A stretch of 64,000 nt of DNA from Pontibacter akesuensis (GCF_001611675.1 NZ_CP014766.1:992001-1056000), one strand, 5' to 3'; counted from the first letter of the stretch, positions 26,103 through 35,135 are shown. A program made the numbers and translations. The notes: generated by a model from the sequence alone, not told the origin.

Positions 26103-26897
26103 GTGACTATTACCGACCAAATGGGCCACCAGCTTACGCTGGCGCAGCCACCACAGCGCATCATGTCCTTGGTGCCCTCCCAGACCGAGCTTCTGTTTGA
26201 TTTAGGTCTGGCAGACCGCGTGGTGGGCGTGACCAAGTTTTGCATCCATCCAAAAGAGCAGGTAAAGCAGAAGACTATAATCGGAGGCACCAAGAATTTC
26301 CACTTTGGCAAAATCGATCAGCTGCAGCCGGACCTGATCATCGGCAACAAGGAAGAGAATTATAAAGAAGGCATTGAACAGCTGCAGGAGAAGTATAAGG
26401 TATGGATGAGCGATATTTATACCTTGGAGGATGCGCTGGAGATGCTGCAGCAGTTGGGGCTGTTAACAGGTACCGAAGCTAAAGCACAGGAACTGGAGCA
26501 GCAGATAAGAGTCGGTTTTGAGCAGCTGGAGCCGGTGCAGCCAAGTATAAAAACAGCCTACTTTATCTGGCGCAAGCCCTATATGGCGGTGGGCAGCCAC
26601 AACATCATCGACCACATCCTGCAGCGCTGCGGCTTCTCGAATGCCTTCGCTAACCTACAGCGTTACCCGGAAATCACGCCCGCACTTCTGCAACAGGCTG
26701 ATCCGCAACTAATCCTGCTATCGTCGGAGCCTTACCCTTTCAAAGAAAAGCATATCGAGGAGTTTCGGGAGCTGTGCCCTCAGGCTGTGGTAAAAGTGGT
26801 GGACGGCGAGATGTTCAGCTGGTACGGCAGCAGATTGTTGCACGCGCCTGTATACTTGCAGCAGGTAATTAATGAGGTGAAAGAAAATTTATCTTAG
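26103..26897 (+). CDS. Helical-backbone metal receptor (BtuF-like), apparently without signal peptide
   Basis: 264 residues, GTG start. The class-III periplasmic-binding fold is clear: QRIMSLVPSQTELLFDLGL, VVGVTKFCIHP, LQPDLIIGNKEENYKEGIEQL and PQLILLSSEPYPFKEKHIEEF. Relatives bind cobalamin or iron chelates for ABC import. The reading frame starts directly at the mature domain, with no hydrophobic leader, and no in-frame upstream start offers one, so it may stay in the cytoplasm. No permease or ATPase gene is adjacent. It is convergent with aroA, separated by a very strong hairpin. Confidence 0.85.
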   Translation: MTITDQMGHQLTLAQPPQRIMSLVPSQTELLFDLGLADRVVGVTKFCIHPKEQVKQKTIIGGTKNFHFGKIDQLQPDLIIGNKEENYKEGIEQLQEKYKVWMSDIYTLEDALEMLQQLGLLTGTEAKAQELEQQIRVGFEQLEPVQPSIKTAYFIWRKPYMAVGSHNIIDHILQRCGFSNAFANLQRYPEITPALLQQADPQLILLSSEPYPFKEKHIEEFRELCPQAVVKVVDGEMFSWYGSRLLHAPVYLQQVINEVKENLS

Positions 26898-26913
26898 CTA
26901 TTAAACCAAGTAT

Positions 26914-26979
26914 TTTAAAAGTTAAAGAGGAAAGCAATGTGCGGATTTTGCACATTGCTTTCCTCTTTAACTTTTAAAA
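26914..26979. terminator. Long perfect hairpin between convergent genes
   Basis: Arms of about 30 bp, starting TTTTAAAAGTTAAAGAGG at 26914 and ending in its complement at 26979, with a loop of about 7 bases. T-rich on both exits, so it should terminate both the BtuF-like gene and aroA. Confidence 0.88.
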
Positions 26980-27007
26980 CTGCCAAGGGAATCCTAATTC
27001 GTAATTC

Positions 27008-28234
27008 TTAATTCGTAATTATCTCAAACCCCACCTTCTCCAGATCTTCCCAAAAACGTGGGTAGGATTTGCGCACTACGCTGGGTTCCTGAATAGTAAC
27101 CGGCCCGAGCAAGGCAAGCGGCGCGAAAGCCATCGCCATGCGGTGGTCCTGATACGTGCGGAAGCTAAGGTTGTCCTTGTGCAGTATGCCCGGCTCCAGG
27201 TGAAACACTCCCGGCGTAATTTCCTGCAGCGACGAGTTCATGCTTAGCACTTCGATCTGCAGTGCCTGGATACGGTCCGTTTCTTTGATGCGCAGGCTCT
27301 CCAGCCCCGTCATGTCCACGTGCACACCCAAAGCAGTACACAGGGCTACAATGGTTTGCGCCAGGTCCGGGCAATCGGAAAAATCAAGCGACAGGTGCCG
27401 CTCATGCTCTTTCTTTAGCAGCCGCACGCCTTCCGCTGTAAACTCAGTATATACCCCCAGGCGGTACATAATGTCTACAATGGCGCGATCACCTTGGAAT
27501 GAATACTCTTTCAGGCCCAGCAGCGTAATATCGGCCTCCTTGGCCAAAGCCACCAGACTGTACCAGTAGCTTGCCGCCGACCAGTCTGACTCCACCGTAA
27601 ACTCAGCTGATTTATACTTCTGATGTGCCACCGAGATGGTGTTTCCCTCAAAATTTGCCGCAACGCCAAAATGCTGCATCAGCGAGAGCGTCATTTCGAT
27701 GTAGGGCCTGGAGCCGATCTTGCCTTCCAGTTCCAGTTCCAGTCCTTCCGGTAGCAAGGGGGCAATCATGAGCAAAGCAGATATGAATTGGCTGCTGATA
27801 TCGCTGCGAACTTTCAGGTGCTTTTGGCCGCTACCGGTAAATGCACCAATCTTCAGGGGCGGATAACCTTCTTCGCCTTGATAATCTATACTTGCACCAA
27901 GTTCCCGTAAGGCCTCCACCAGCACTTTAATGGGACGCTGGCACATGCGCTCGGTTCCGGTCAGGGTTTTCTGCTGACCTGTGATGGCATAGTAGGCGGT
28001 GAGAAAACGCATCACCGTGCCCGCATCTTCGGCATCTATCGTCTCCGCATCACTTTTGAGCAGGCGCTGCAGCAGTTGTGTATCGTTGGCTTCAGAAAGG
28101 TTGTGCAACTGTGACTCCTGCCCGGACAAGGCTGAAATAATCAGCGCCCGGTTGGCTTCGCTCTTGGAGGCAGGCAGTTTTATACTTCCGTTCAGTATGC
28201 CGGTTGGGTGACTAAGGCTGAGGCTATCGCTCAT
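27008..28234 (-). CDS. aroA: 3-phosphoshikimate 1-carboxyvinyltransferase (EPSP synthase)
   Basis: 408 residues. SIKLPASKSEANRALIISAL carries the conserved phosphate/PEP-binding Lys; AGTVMRFLTAYYA, SSQFISALLMIAPLL, and the C-terminal LRIKETDRIQAL and DHRMAMAFAPLAL are all family blocks. It joins shikimate-3-phosphate and PEP in the shikimate pathway. It overlaps the end of aroB by 4 bp, so the two are translationally coupled. It is slightly shorter than the E. coli enzyme, as usual in Bacteroidota. Confidence 0.95.
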   Translation of the reverse strand: MSDSLSLSHPTGILNGSIKLPASKSEANRALIISALSGQESQLHNLSEANDTQLLQRLLKSDAETIDAEDAGTVMRFLTAYYAITGQQKTLTGTERMCQRPIKVLVEALRELGASIDYQGEEGYPPLKIGAFTGSGQKHLKVRSDISSQFISALLMIAPLLPEGLELELEGKIGSRPYIEMTLSLMQHFGVAANFEGNTISVAHQKYKSAEFTVESDWSAASYWYSLVALAKEADITLLGLKEYSFQGDRAIVDIMYRLGVYTEFTAEGVRLLKKEHERHLSLDFSDCPDLAQTIVALCTALGVHVDMTGLESLRIKETDRIQALQIEVLSMNSSLQEITPGVFHLEPGILHKDNLSFRTYQDHRMAMAFAPLALLGPVTIQEPSVVRKSYPRFWEDLEKVGFEIITN

Positions 28235-29268
28235 AGTAAGGTGTAGTAGCGTAATGATTCAATAATTTCCTGCACGGTGATGGGTTGATCGAAAACCGCT
28301 TTCCCGATGCCATCCAATAAGGTACAGTTAATGGTGGAGCGGGAGTTTTTCTTATCCTGCAGGGCCAGTTGGGCTATTTGCTGGATGTCCTCCTCCGTCA
28401 GTTTCACCTTCTCGAAAACCGACACCAGAAACGTCTCGATCCGATCCAGCTCCAGTTGCGAAAGCAGCTCGTGCTTTTTGCTGATCCAGGCTTCGCAGTG
28501 CATCCCAAGTACCACCGCCTCGCCGTGCAGCAGTTCGCGCCCCGGCTTGTTTAGCAGGTAGCTTTCCACGGCGTGCCCTATGGTATGGCCAAAGTTCAGC
28601 ACTTTCCGATAGCCGCCCTCCAAAGGGTCAGCCTCCACCACACGTGATTTTATTTGCACAGAATGGCGGATAAGCCCTTCCCAATCGTCGGTAAACAAAC
28701 CGATATGGCGCTGCTCCTTGAAAGCCTCAGCATCCGCAATAAGCCAATGCTTGATGATTTCGGCATAGCCTGACTTGAGCTGGCTCGGTGGCAGTGTTTG
28801 CAGGAAAGCAGGGTTGATAAACACCGATTGCGGCTCCTGGTATACCCCGATGTGGTTCTTGAGCCCGTGAAAATCAATGCCGGTTTTGCCGCCCACGCTC
28901 GCATCCACCTGCGCCAGCAAAGTTGTCGGCACCTGCACAAAAAACACGCCCCGCTTAAACACCGCCGCACAAAAACCACCCATATCGCCAATTACGCCGC
29001 CGCCCAGGTTCACCAGCACCGACCAGCGGTCCAGGTGCAGTTCGGTCATGCGCTGCCAGATGTACTCGCAGGTTTGGAGGGTTTTGTGCTCCTCTCCGCT
29101 TTTTACCTGTATTACCTCATGCTCGGGCAAGTATGGCTTGAGCTGCGGGTAGCAGTGCGCAAGGGTGTTCTCATCCAGCAACACCACCACTTTGCTGAAT
29201 GCCCTGTTCTGGAGCAATTTCGGCAGTTCCTGCAGTGCGCTTTGACCTATGTGTATCGTTTCTGTCAT
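28231..29268 (-). CDS. aroB: 3-dehydroquinate synthase
   Basis: 345 residues. NAD-binding GGGVIGDMGGFCAAVFKRGV, the following FVQVPTTLLAQVDASVGGKTGI, metal ligands in KSGYAEIIKHW and the HTIGHAVES histidines are all present. It cyclises DAHP to 3-dehydroquinate, the second step of the shikimate pathway. Start codon is 132 bp from the DAHP synthase gene upstream; the pathway genes are clustered on the same strand. Confidence 0.95.
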   Translation of the reverse strand: MTETIHIGQSALQELPKLLQNRAFSKVVVLLDENTLAHCYPQLKPYLPEHEVIQVKSGEEHKTLQTCEYIWQRMTELHLDRWSVLVNLGGGVIGDMGGFCAAVFKRGVFFVQVPTTLLAQVDASVGGKTGIDFHGLKNHIGVYQEPQSVFINPAFLQTLPPSQLKSGYAEIIKHWLIADAEAFKEQRHIGLFTDDWEGLIRHSVQIKSRVVEADPLEGGYRKVLNFGHTIGHAVESYLLNKPGRELLHGEAVVLGMHCEAWISKKHELLSQLELDRIETFLVSVFEKVKLTEEDIQQIAQLALQDKKNSRSTINCTLLDGIGKAVFDQPITVQEIIESLRYYTLL

Positions 29269-29391
29269 TTTATGAATTAGAAGGTTGGGAAGTTAAAATG
29301 TTAGAAAGTTTAGGTCTGATGATGCTTCATCAGTGACCAAGATTAATCTCATCAAACACTTTAACCACCTAACAATTTAGCAATTCCGGTT

Positions 29392-30480
29392 TTAGTCCCT
29401 GTCCAAGATTTGCGTTTGCTTGCGGATTGATTCCACGTGGATCAGTTTGTAGAGCTCCTCCACGAAAGCTGAGTTAATCCCCGCCTCATCGGCCCACTCG
29501 GCACGGCTCCGGAAAATCTCTTTCCAGCGCTCCAGCTGCAGCACCTGTACGTTATTCAGCTTTTTATACGTACCGATCTGCTCTACCAGCGCCATCCGCT
29601 TGGCCAGTGCCGCGATAATCTCATGGTCGGCCGCATCGATTTGCAGACGTAGTTCCTCTGCCCGGTTCACCAGTTCCGCGTCATCGTAGGTGGCTTTGCG
29701 CACCTGCAGCCGGGCAAGTATACTTTTCAGCGCATCGGGAGTTACCTGCTGCGCTGCATCGCTTAGCGCCAGGTCGGGAGTCGGGTGTGTTTCGATCATC
29801 ATGCCGTCGTAGCCCAGGTCCAGCGCCTTCTGCGTTAGCGGGAAGATAAGCTCGCGCTTGCCGCCAATATGGCTTGGGTCCACGATCAGGGGCATGCCCT
29901 GGTAGCGCGCCTTCAGCTCAATCGGAATCTGCCACAGTGGCGAATTTCTATACTTGGCTTCATCATACGAGGAAAAGCCACGGTGTATGGCCGCCAGATC
30001 GGTGATGCCTGTGTTGTAAATACGCTCTATGGCTCCTATCCACAGCGCAAGGTCCGGGTTTACAGGATTCTTCACCATCACCGGCACCCGCACACCCTGC
30101 AGCGCATCGGCAATCTCCTGCACAGCAAAGGGGTTTACGGTGGTGCGCGCGCCAATCCAGAGCACGTCCACCTCCTGCTTCAGCGCCTCCTCCACGTGCC
30201 TGCCAGTGGCCACCTCAGTGGTTACCAGCAGCCCCAGCTCCTGCTTCACGCGCCTGAGCCACAGTAACCCCTGCTGCCCCACTCCCTCAAAGGCGTTTGG
30301 CCGCGAACGGGGCTTCCAGATGCCGGCCCTGAACAGCTTCACGCCCTGCTGCTGTAGCGCCACGGCTGTCTGCATGACCTGCTCCTCGGTTTCGGCGCTG
30401 CATGGGCCTGCAATCACAAACGGTTGCCCCTGCCCTGCCTGCAGTTTCGTAAAAAAAGAATCTTTATTGGTAAACTCCAT
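29392..30480 (-). CDS. Bifunctional DAHP synthase / chorismate mutase
   Basis: 362 residues from the ATG at 30480 (an adjacent GTG would add one residue). Residues about 18-260 are the DAHP synthase barrel: VIAGPCSAETEEQVM, LFRAGIWKPRSRPNAFEGVG, WIGARTTVNPFAVQEI, KNPVNPDLALWIGAIER and IVDPSHIGGKRE. The last 95 residues (LRLQIDAADHEIIAALAKRMALVEQIGTYKK) are an AroQ-type chorismate mutase. The fusion puts the first shikimate step and a feedback-sensitive branch enzyme in one chain, common in Bacteroidota. Clustered with aroB and aroA. Confidence 0.94.
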   Translation of the reverse strand: MEFTNKDSFFTKLQAGQGQPFVIAGPCSAETEEQVMQTAVALQQQGVKLFRAGIWKPRSRPNAFEGVGQQGLLWLRRVKQELGLLVTTEVATGRHVEEALKQEVDVLWIGARTTVNPFAVQEIADALQGVRVPVMVKNPVNPDLALWIGAIERIYNTGITDLAAIHRGFSSYDEAKYRNSPLWQIPIELKARYQGMPLIVDPSHIGGKRELIFPLTQKALDLGYDGMMIETHPTPDLALSDAAQQVTPDALKSILARLQVRKATYDDAELVNRAEELRLQIDAADHEIIAALAKRMALVEQIGTYKKLNNVQVLQLERWKEIFRSRAEWADEAGINSAFVEELYKLIHVESIRKQTQILDRD

Positions 30481-30700
30481 CACACTTATTTGTTGTTACA
30501 AAGGTAACGCATGCAGAAACAAAAGGCAGCAGTCTATACTTTAAAAGTAACTTAAGTTACGCAAAAGAGTACCCTGTACAAGGCTTTTGGGCAGTCGGCT
30601 GCGGGGCCCTGAATTTTCCATAAATGCAACAGCAAAGTATAGGCACTGGTTTGGCGCCGCATTAGGGTATAAATTAAGCAAAAGCAGCCTGCTTATATGG

Positions 30701-30730
30701 TTGCGAACTGTGCCCGAAACGCTATCTTTG
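30701..30730 (+). promoter_or_regulatory. Bacteroidota-type promoter of the proline dehydrogenase gene
   Basis: TTG at 30701-30703, a 19-bp spacer and TATCTTTG at 30723-30730 match the -33/-7 pattern TTG-N19-TAnnTTTG. A transcript would begin near 30736, giving a leader of about 14 bases before the ATG. The remaining 30484-30700 holds only two AAGTATA/TATACTT copies and no gene. Confidence 0.7.
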
Positions 30731-30749
30731 CGGCGTTAATTAGACGTAC

Positions 30750-31937
30750 ATGAACCCGATTACCAAAGTATCTTTCGAAGACACCGCAGTGGCTTTTTCC
30801 TCAAAGTCTGATGCCGAGTTATACAAGATGTACCTGCTGTTTAAGTCTATGAACAGCAACACCTTAGTGAAATTTGGCGGCAGCCTCCTGAACACGGCCA
30901 TTAACCTGCACCTGCCGGTTAAATTTATCATTAAGCCAACTATTTTTAACCACTTCTGCGGCGGCGAAACTATTGAGGAGTCGGAGCGGGCTATTAAGGA
31001 GCTGGCCAAGTATAACATCGGCACCATTCTCGACTACTCTGTGGAGGGCGAGGGCGACGAGAAAAGCTTTAACGCGACACGCGATGAGCTGCTGCGCACG
31101 GTGGAGAAAGCCCGCCAAAACCCGAAGGTGCCGTTTTCAGTGTTTAAGATCACCGGGCTCATGGACATCAACCTAATGGAAAAGGTGCAGGCACGGCAGG
31201 AGCTAAACGCAGAGGAGCGCGCTGCCTTTGAGCGGGGCCGCGAACGGGTGAACGCCATCTGCAAAAGCTGCTATGCCGCTGATGTGCGCGTGTTCATCGA
31301 TGCCGAGGAAAGCTGGATACAGGAGACCATCGACAACCTGACCTACGAAATGATGGAACTCTACAACAAGGAGAAAGCCATCGTGTACAATACTTACCAA
31401 ATGTACCGCCACGACCGCCTTGATGTCATTACCCGCGACTACGAGAATGCCGTGAAAGGAGGATATTTTCTGGGCGCCAAACTGGTGCGCGGAGCTTATA
31501 TGGAGAAGGAGCGCCGCCGTGCCGAGGCAGAAGGCCGCCCCAGCCCTATCAACCCGACTAAAGAAGCATCTGACAAGCTTTTTGATGATGCCATGCGCTT
31601 TTGCGTAAAGCACATCGACCGGATTGCCTTTTGCGCCGGCACCCACAACGAAGACAGCTGCTACCTGCTGATACAACTGATGGGCGACAATTACATTGAG
31701 CCCTACGACCCGCGCGTATACTTCGCGCAGCTCTACGGCATGAGCGACAACCTCTCCTACAACCTAGCGCATAACGGCTACAACGTGGCCAAGTATGTTC
31801 CGTATGGTCCGGTAGAATCGGTGATGCCGTACCTGCTGCGCCGCGCCAACGAGAATACGGCCATAGCCGGGCAGAGTAGCCGCGAGTTTACCCTGATCCA
31901 ACGAGAATTCGAGCGCCGTAGAGCCAACAAGAAATAA
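30750..31937 (+). CDS. Proline dehydrogenase (monofunctional)
   Basis: 395 residues. FAD/proline-binding barrel motifs: TILDYSVEGEGDE, VFIDAEESW, AIVYNTYQMYRHDRL, GAKLVRGAYMEKER, CAGTHNEDS, FAQLYGMSDNLSYNLAHNGYNVAKYVPYG and the C-terminal PYLLRRANENTAIAGQ. It oxidises proline to pyrroline-5-carboxylate at the membrane, passing electrons to quinone. P5C dehydrogenase is not adjacent, so this is the stand-alone form, not PutA. Own promoter and terminator. Confidence 0.94.
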   Translation: MNPITKVSFEDTAVAFSSKSDAELYKMYLLFKSMNSNTLVKFGGSLLNTAINLHLPVKFIIKPTIFNHFCGGETIEESERAIKELAKYNIGTILDYSVEGEGDEKSFNATRDELLRTVEKARQNPKVPFSVFKITGLMDINLMEKVQARQELNAEERAAFERGRERVNAICKSCYAADVRVFIDAEESWIQETIDNLTYEMMELYNKEKAIVYNTYQMYRHDRLDVITRDYENAVKGGYFLGAKLVRGAYMEKERRRAEAEGRPSPINPTKEASDKLFDDAMRFCVKHIDRIAFCAGTHNEDSCYLLIQLMGDNYIEPYDPRVYFAQLYGMSDNLSYNLAHNGYNVAKYVPYGPVESVMPYLLRRANENTAIAGQSSREFTLIQREFERRRANKK

Positions 31938-31944
31938 GAATGAG

Positions 31945-31974
31945 AGAGCAGGTTCCCGAAAGCCTGCTCTTTAT
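31945..31974 (+). terminator. Terminator of the proline dehydrogenase gene
   Basis: Stem AGAGCAGG (31945-31952) with CCTGCTCT (31963-31970) followed by TTTAT. The T-tract runs into a TATACTT copy. Confidence 0.75.
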
Positions 31975-32005
31975 ACTTGACCGCGCTTCAGAAACGCCTT
32001 AAAAC

Positions 32006-32039
32006 AACAAGGCCCCGCGCAAATGCACGGAGCCTTGTT
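32006..32039 (-). terminator. Terminator of the small acidic lipoprotein gene
   Basis: Stem AACAAGGC (32006-32013) with GCCTTGTT (32032-32039) plus inner pairs; on the minus strand it exits into GTTTT. Lies about 46 bp after the stop. Confidence 0.7.
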
Positions 32040-32085
32040 ATGTGTTTCACGAACAAAGGCTTGCGCCGCTGTCCTTTAACTATAA

Positions 32086-32274
32086 TTACTCAACTACAGT
32101 AGCAGAGTCAGTAGTAACAGCAGCTGAATCAACAACTACTTCTTCTTCTACAACTGGAGTCTCTTCTACAACCTCAGTCTCAACAACTTCAGCTTCAGTA
32201 GTAGCAGCTTCTTCGTTGCAAGCTGTGAAAGAGAAAGCAAGAGCAACAATAGCGAATGTGAATAATTTTTTCAT
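32086..32274 (-). CDS. Small acidic V/E/T-rich lipoprotein
   Basis: 62 residues from the ATG at 32274, where KKLFTFAIVALAFSFTAC gives a lipoprotein signal with Cys about 19. The longer frame from 32319 adds a charged, non-signal extension. The mature part is almost only E, V, A and T (TTEAEVVETEVVEETPVVEEE), a low-complexity acidic tail. No family recognised; similar small secreted acidic proteins are common in Cytophagales. Single gene with its own terminator. Confidence 0.75.
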   Translation of the reverse strand: MKKLFTFAIVALAFSFTACNEEAATTEAEVVETEVVEETPVVEEEVVVDSAAVTTDSATVVE

Positions 32275-32418
32275 TTTGTGTTTGTGATTAAGTGTTTTGG
32301 TTTCGATTTTGATCTTCATACCGGAAACGAAAATTAGTAACCCGGCTTTTTAAAAAATTTTAAAATTATTTTTCTGTGGGTTACAAAATGCCCCTGGGCG
32401 TATTAAAATTAGATTTGA

Positions 32419-32991
32419 ATGAAGAAGAGTTTGTATGATACGGACCTGGCGATCATGGAAGGCATCCGGCAAGGCGACGACAGAGCCCTGTCGCACCTGT
32501 ACAAACTGTACTTCCCGATGATCTCGCACTTTATAGTGAGCAACAGCGGAACAGACGACGAGGCCAAGGACATTTACCAGGAGGGCGTTATCGTGTTCTA
32601 CGAAAAGGTGCGGGACAACAGCCTGGAACTCACGTGCCAGATTAAGACCTACCTGTACTCTGTGTGCAGAAGGCTTTGGCTCAAACGGCTGACCGAGAAA
32701 GGGCGCTTTGCCACCCGGCTGGAGGAGTCTGAAAGCGTGGTACCCGTGGAGGAGGACACGCTGCGGCACGAGGAGCAGGAACGGCAGTTTGGTGTGATGG
32801 GCGATTCGCTGGCGCAGCTGGGGGAACCTTGCCGCGGGCTGCTGGAAGCCTACTACATACAAACTCAGAACATGCAGGACATTACCGAGAAGTTTGGCTA
32901 TACCAACAGCGACACGGCTAAGAACCAGAAGTATAAGTGCCTGCAACGCCTGAAGAAAATATTTTTTGCCACCTATAAGCCTGAGGTATAG
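32419..32991 (+). CDS. ECF-type RNA polymerase sigma factor
   Basis: 190 residues. Region 2 is visible as EAKDIYQEGVIVFYEKV (about 55-71) and region 4 as the C-terminal MQDITEKFGYTNSDTAKNQKYKCLQRLKK helix-turn-helix. It directs polymerase to stress promoters. The next gene, 45 bp downstream, encodes a protein that pairs an anti-sigma-like cytoplasmic part with a periplasmic protease, so the two probably form a sigma/anti-sigma unit. Confidence 0.9.
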   Translation: MKKSLYDTDLAIMEGIRQGDDRALSHLYKLYFPMISHFIVSNSGTDDEAKDIYQEGVIVFYEKVRDNSLELTCQIKTYLYSVCRRLWLKRLTEKGRFATRLEESESVVPVEEDTLRHEEQERQFGVMGDSLAQLGEPCRGLLEAYYIQTQNMQDITEKFGYTNSDTAKNQKYKCLQRLKKIFFATYKPEV

Positions 32992-33036
32992 AACAGGCTG
33001 CATAAGATAAGGCCTAGGGGCCGGGAGAGGACAACA

Positions 33037-34125
33037 ATGTTAGAGTATCGCGCTTACGAGCAAATAGAAAGCTACCTGAACGGCACCATGGCCGCTGAAG
33101 ACAAAGCGGCCTTTGAGGCACTGCTGCACTCCGACGCACGCTTGGCGGAACAGGTGCGCGAGCACCGTATACTGTTGCAGGAAATGCAAAAGTATGGCCA
33201 GCGCCAGCGCCTGCGCCAGCAGCTCAATAACATTCACCGGGAGCTGGAGCCAGCTCAGACAACTGCCGCACCAAGTGGCTGGAACATTCTCTGGAACCGC
33301 CACAAGCAGACGCTTGCCGTAGCGGCCAGTGTGTCCCTGCTGTCGGTGTTCGGTACGCTCTGGAGTGTGCAGCAGCTGAAGGCCCCGGTGCAGCAGCAAA
33401 CAGTGCGCTATATTGAACTGCGCCGCGAAGTGGAGCGCCTGAAGAAGAACCAGACGGCCATCATCAACGGCATCAACGAAGTAACCAAGCCAGCGGCCCC
33501 ACAGCCGGCAACCTTTGCAGGCACTGGCTTTGCCATCTCCTCGGATGGCTTTCTGGTTACCTCCTCCCACGTGGTGGAGGGAGCCGACTCGATCATGATT
33601 GAAAATAAAGCAGGCATCAAGTATAAGGCAACCGAAGTATACCGCGACGAGATACACGACCTGTCCATACTTCGTGTAACCGATCCTGCTTTCCAGAGCT
33701 TTGGCAAGCTGCCCTACACCTTCAAAACCACCGAGTCTGACCTGGGCGAGAAGGTGTTCACGCTGGGATATCCGCGCGAGGACATTGTTTTTGGGGAGGG
33801 AGCACTTAGCTCTACCTCCGGTTTTGAGAACGACTCTACGGCTTACCAAGTGTCCATCCCCCTTAACCCGGGCAACAGTGGCGGTCCGCTCCTCGATGAT
33901 AAGGGCAACCTGATTGGGGTAATCAGCGGTAAACAAGCTGGCCAGGAGGGCGCGGCCTTTGCTATAAAATCTGCCTACCTGCTGCAACTGGTAAATGAGC
34001 TGCCAGCCACCAGCAATGTGGGTCCGCTTACTTTACCAAAAAATAATGCACTTTCGGAGCAGAACAGGCCTCAGCAACTCAAAAAGCTCAAAGACTTCAT
34101 CTTTATAGTGAAGGTATATAATTAG
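33037..34125 (+). CDS. Anti-sigma-like membrane protein fused to a trypsin-like serine protease
   Basis: 362 residues. Residues about 1-75 are helical and resemble anti-sigma N-domains (IESYLNGTMAAEDKAAFEALL, then EHRILLQEMQKYGQ). One membrane helix lies at about 92-112. A coiled segment (about 118-145) leads to an S1C/HtrA-like protease domain with the triad His in TSSHVVEG (about 178), Asp in EIHDLSIL (about 208) and Ser in GNSGGPLL (about 281). No PDZ domain follows. Topology predicts sigma binding inside and proteolysis outside. Co-transcribed with the ECF sigma factor gene upstream. Confidence 0.88.
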   Translation: MLEYRAYEQIESYLNGTMAAEDKAAFEALLHSDARLAEQVREHRILLQEMQKYGQRQRLRQQLNNIHRELEPAQTTAAPSGWNILWNRHKQTLAVAASVSLLSVFGTLWSVQQLKAPVQQQTVRYIELRREVERLKKNQTAIINGINEVTKPAAPQPATFAGTGFAISSDGFLVTSSHVVEGADSIMIENKAGIKYKATEVYRDEIHDLSILRVTDPAFQSFGKLPYTFKTTESDLGEKVFTLGYPREDIVFGEGALSSTSGFENDSTAYQVSIPLNPGNSGGPLLDDKGNLIGVISGKQAGQEGAAFAIKSAYLLQLVNELPATSNVGPLTLPKNNALSEQNRPQQLKKLKDFIFIVKVYN

Positions 34126-34285
34126 TTAGCGAATTGACGTAACCCGTTAGTCGATGGCTTATTTCTACTGCAGCAACCTGTTAGATACCAGCACCTAAAC
34201 TCAACATTTTCGCGTAGTATCAGTTAAAATAGTTGTAAGTAATACTCAAAAACAACATTTGAGAAACTCTAAAAAACTGATAACT

Positions 34286-35008
34286 ATGAAAAAGACAATG
34301 ATAATTCCAGCAGTTCTTGCAGCTAGCATGCTGTTTGGCTGCGCAAGTTCAGACAATATGGATACAACCGCCATGGAAGATGATATGTCCATGAGCGAAA
34401 CACAAACAATGGCAGGTACTGCCGAGGACACTGAAACGATGGTGGTAGAAGAAACGGCAGTAGCTGTTGTTCCACTTGGAACTGTATCCACCACTACCCT
34501 TCAGATGGAAAACACTCAGGAGGTAGACGAGATGTTTGAGAACATGGGTGATACCGAATCAATGGATGTCCTGGCCCTGGTTAAATCAAGCCCGAACCTC
34601 TCAACATTAGCTACACTTATTGAGCAGGCAGACCTAGTAAACGACCTGCAGCGCGTGGAGCAGTATACACTTTTCGCTCCAACCAACGAAGCATTCGCTA
34701 AGATTCCGCAAGACCAGCTTCAAAAACTGTTGATGCCTGAGAATAAGGCTATGTTGATGAAAATTTTGCAGGCCCACGTATTGCCTTCTGAAGTATCCAC
34801 TCTTCAGTTAGAAGACAATACCCGTATCAGAATGTCGGAAGACACTTATATTCCAATTGACACAGGTGTAGCGGGTACCAATGTAACAGTTGGTGGCGCC
34901 CAAATATTGAAAGGCAACATTGAGGCTTCAAACGGTACAATCCATGTGATTGACAGCGTGATTATACCTAGTAAAGACGCCGTGGAAGATTCCCCTACAG
35001 GATACTAA
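34286..35008 (+). CDS. Fasciclin-domain lipoprotein 1
   Basis: 240 residues from the ATG at 34286. Lipoprotein signal with Cys in MLFGCASSD. A Met/Thr/Glu-rich linker (DDMSMSETQTMAGT) leads to one fasciclin (FAS1) domain at about 100-230: FAPTNEAFAKIP, LLQAHVL-like KILQAHVLPSEV and ASNGTIHVIDSVI. FAS1 domains mediate adhesion. It is the first of three neighbouring FAS1 lipoproteins, and its signal and linker resemble those of the second, suggesting duplication. A TTG-N18-AACATTTG promoter-like pair precedes it (weak). Confidence 0.9.
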   Translation: MKKTMIIPAVLAASMLFGCASSDNMDTTAMEDDMSMSETQTMAGTAEDTETMVVEETAVAVVPLGTVSTTTLQMENTQEVDEMFENMGDTESMDVLALVKSSPNLSTLATLIEQADLVNDLQRVEQYTLFAPTNEAFAKIPQDQLQKLLMPENKAMLMKILQAHVLPSEVSTLQLEDNTRIRMSEDTYIPIDTGVAGTNVTVGGAQILKGNIEASNGTIHVIDSVIIPSKDAVEDSPTGY

Positions 35009-35030
35009 TCCATTTCAGAAATAAGTTTGA

Positions 35031-35067
35031 AAAACCCTCCTTTGCGTAAAGGGAGGGTTTTCTTCTT
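35031..35067 (+). terminator. Terminator after fasciclin gene 1
   Basis: AAAACCCTCC-TTT stem (35031-35043) with AAGGGAGGGTTTT (to 35061, one bulge), then a T-rich stretch TCTTCTTTT. Confidence 0.8.
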
Positions 35068-35135
35068 TTAAATCCGCACGTATAACAAAGTGTAACCCAA
35101 AGCAGGGTTACCATCCCACTCTAACTTTAAAACCT

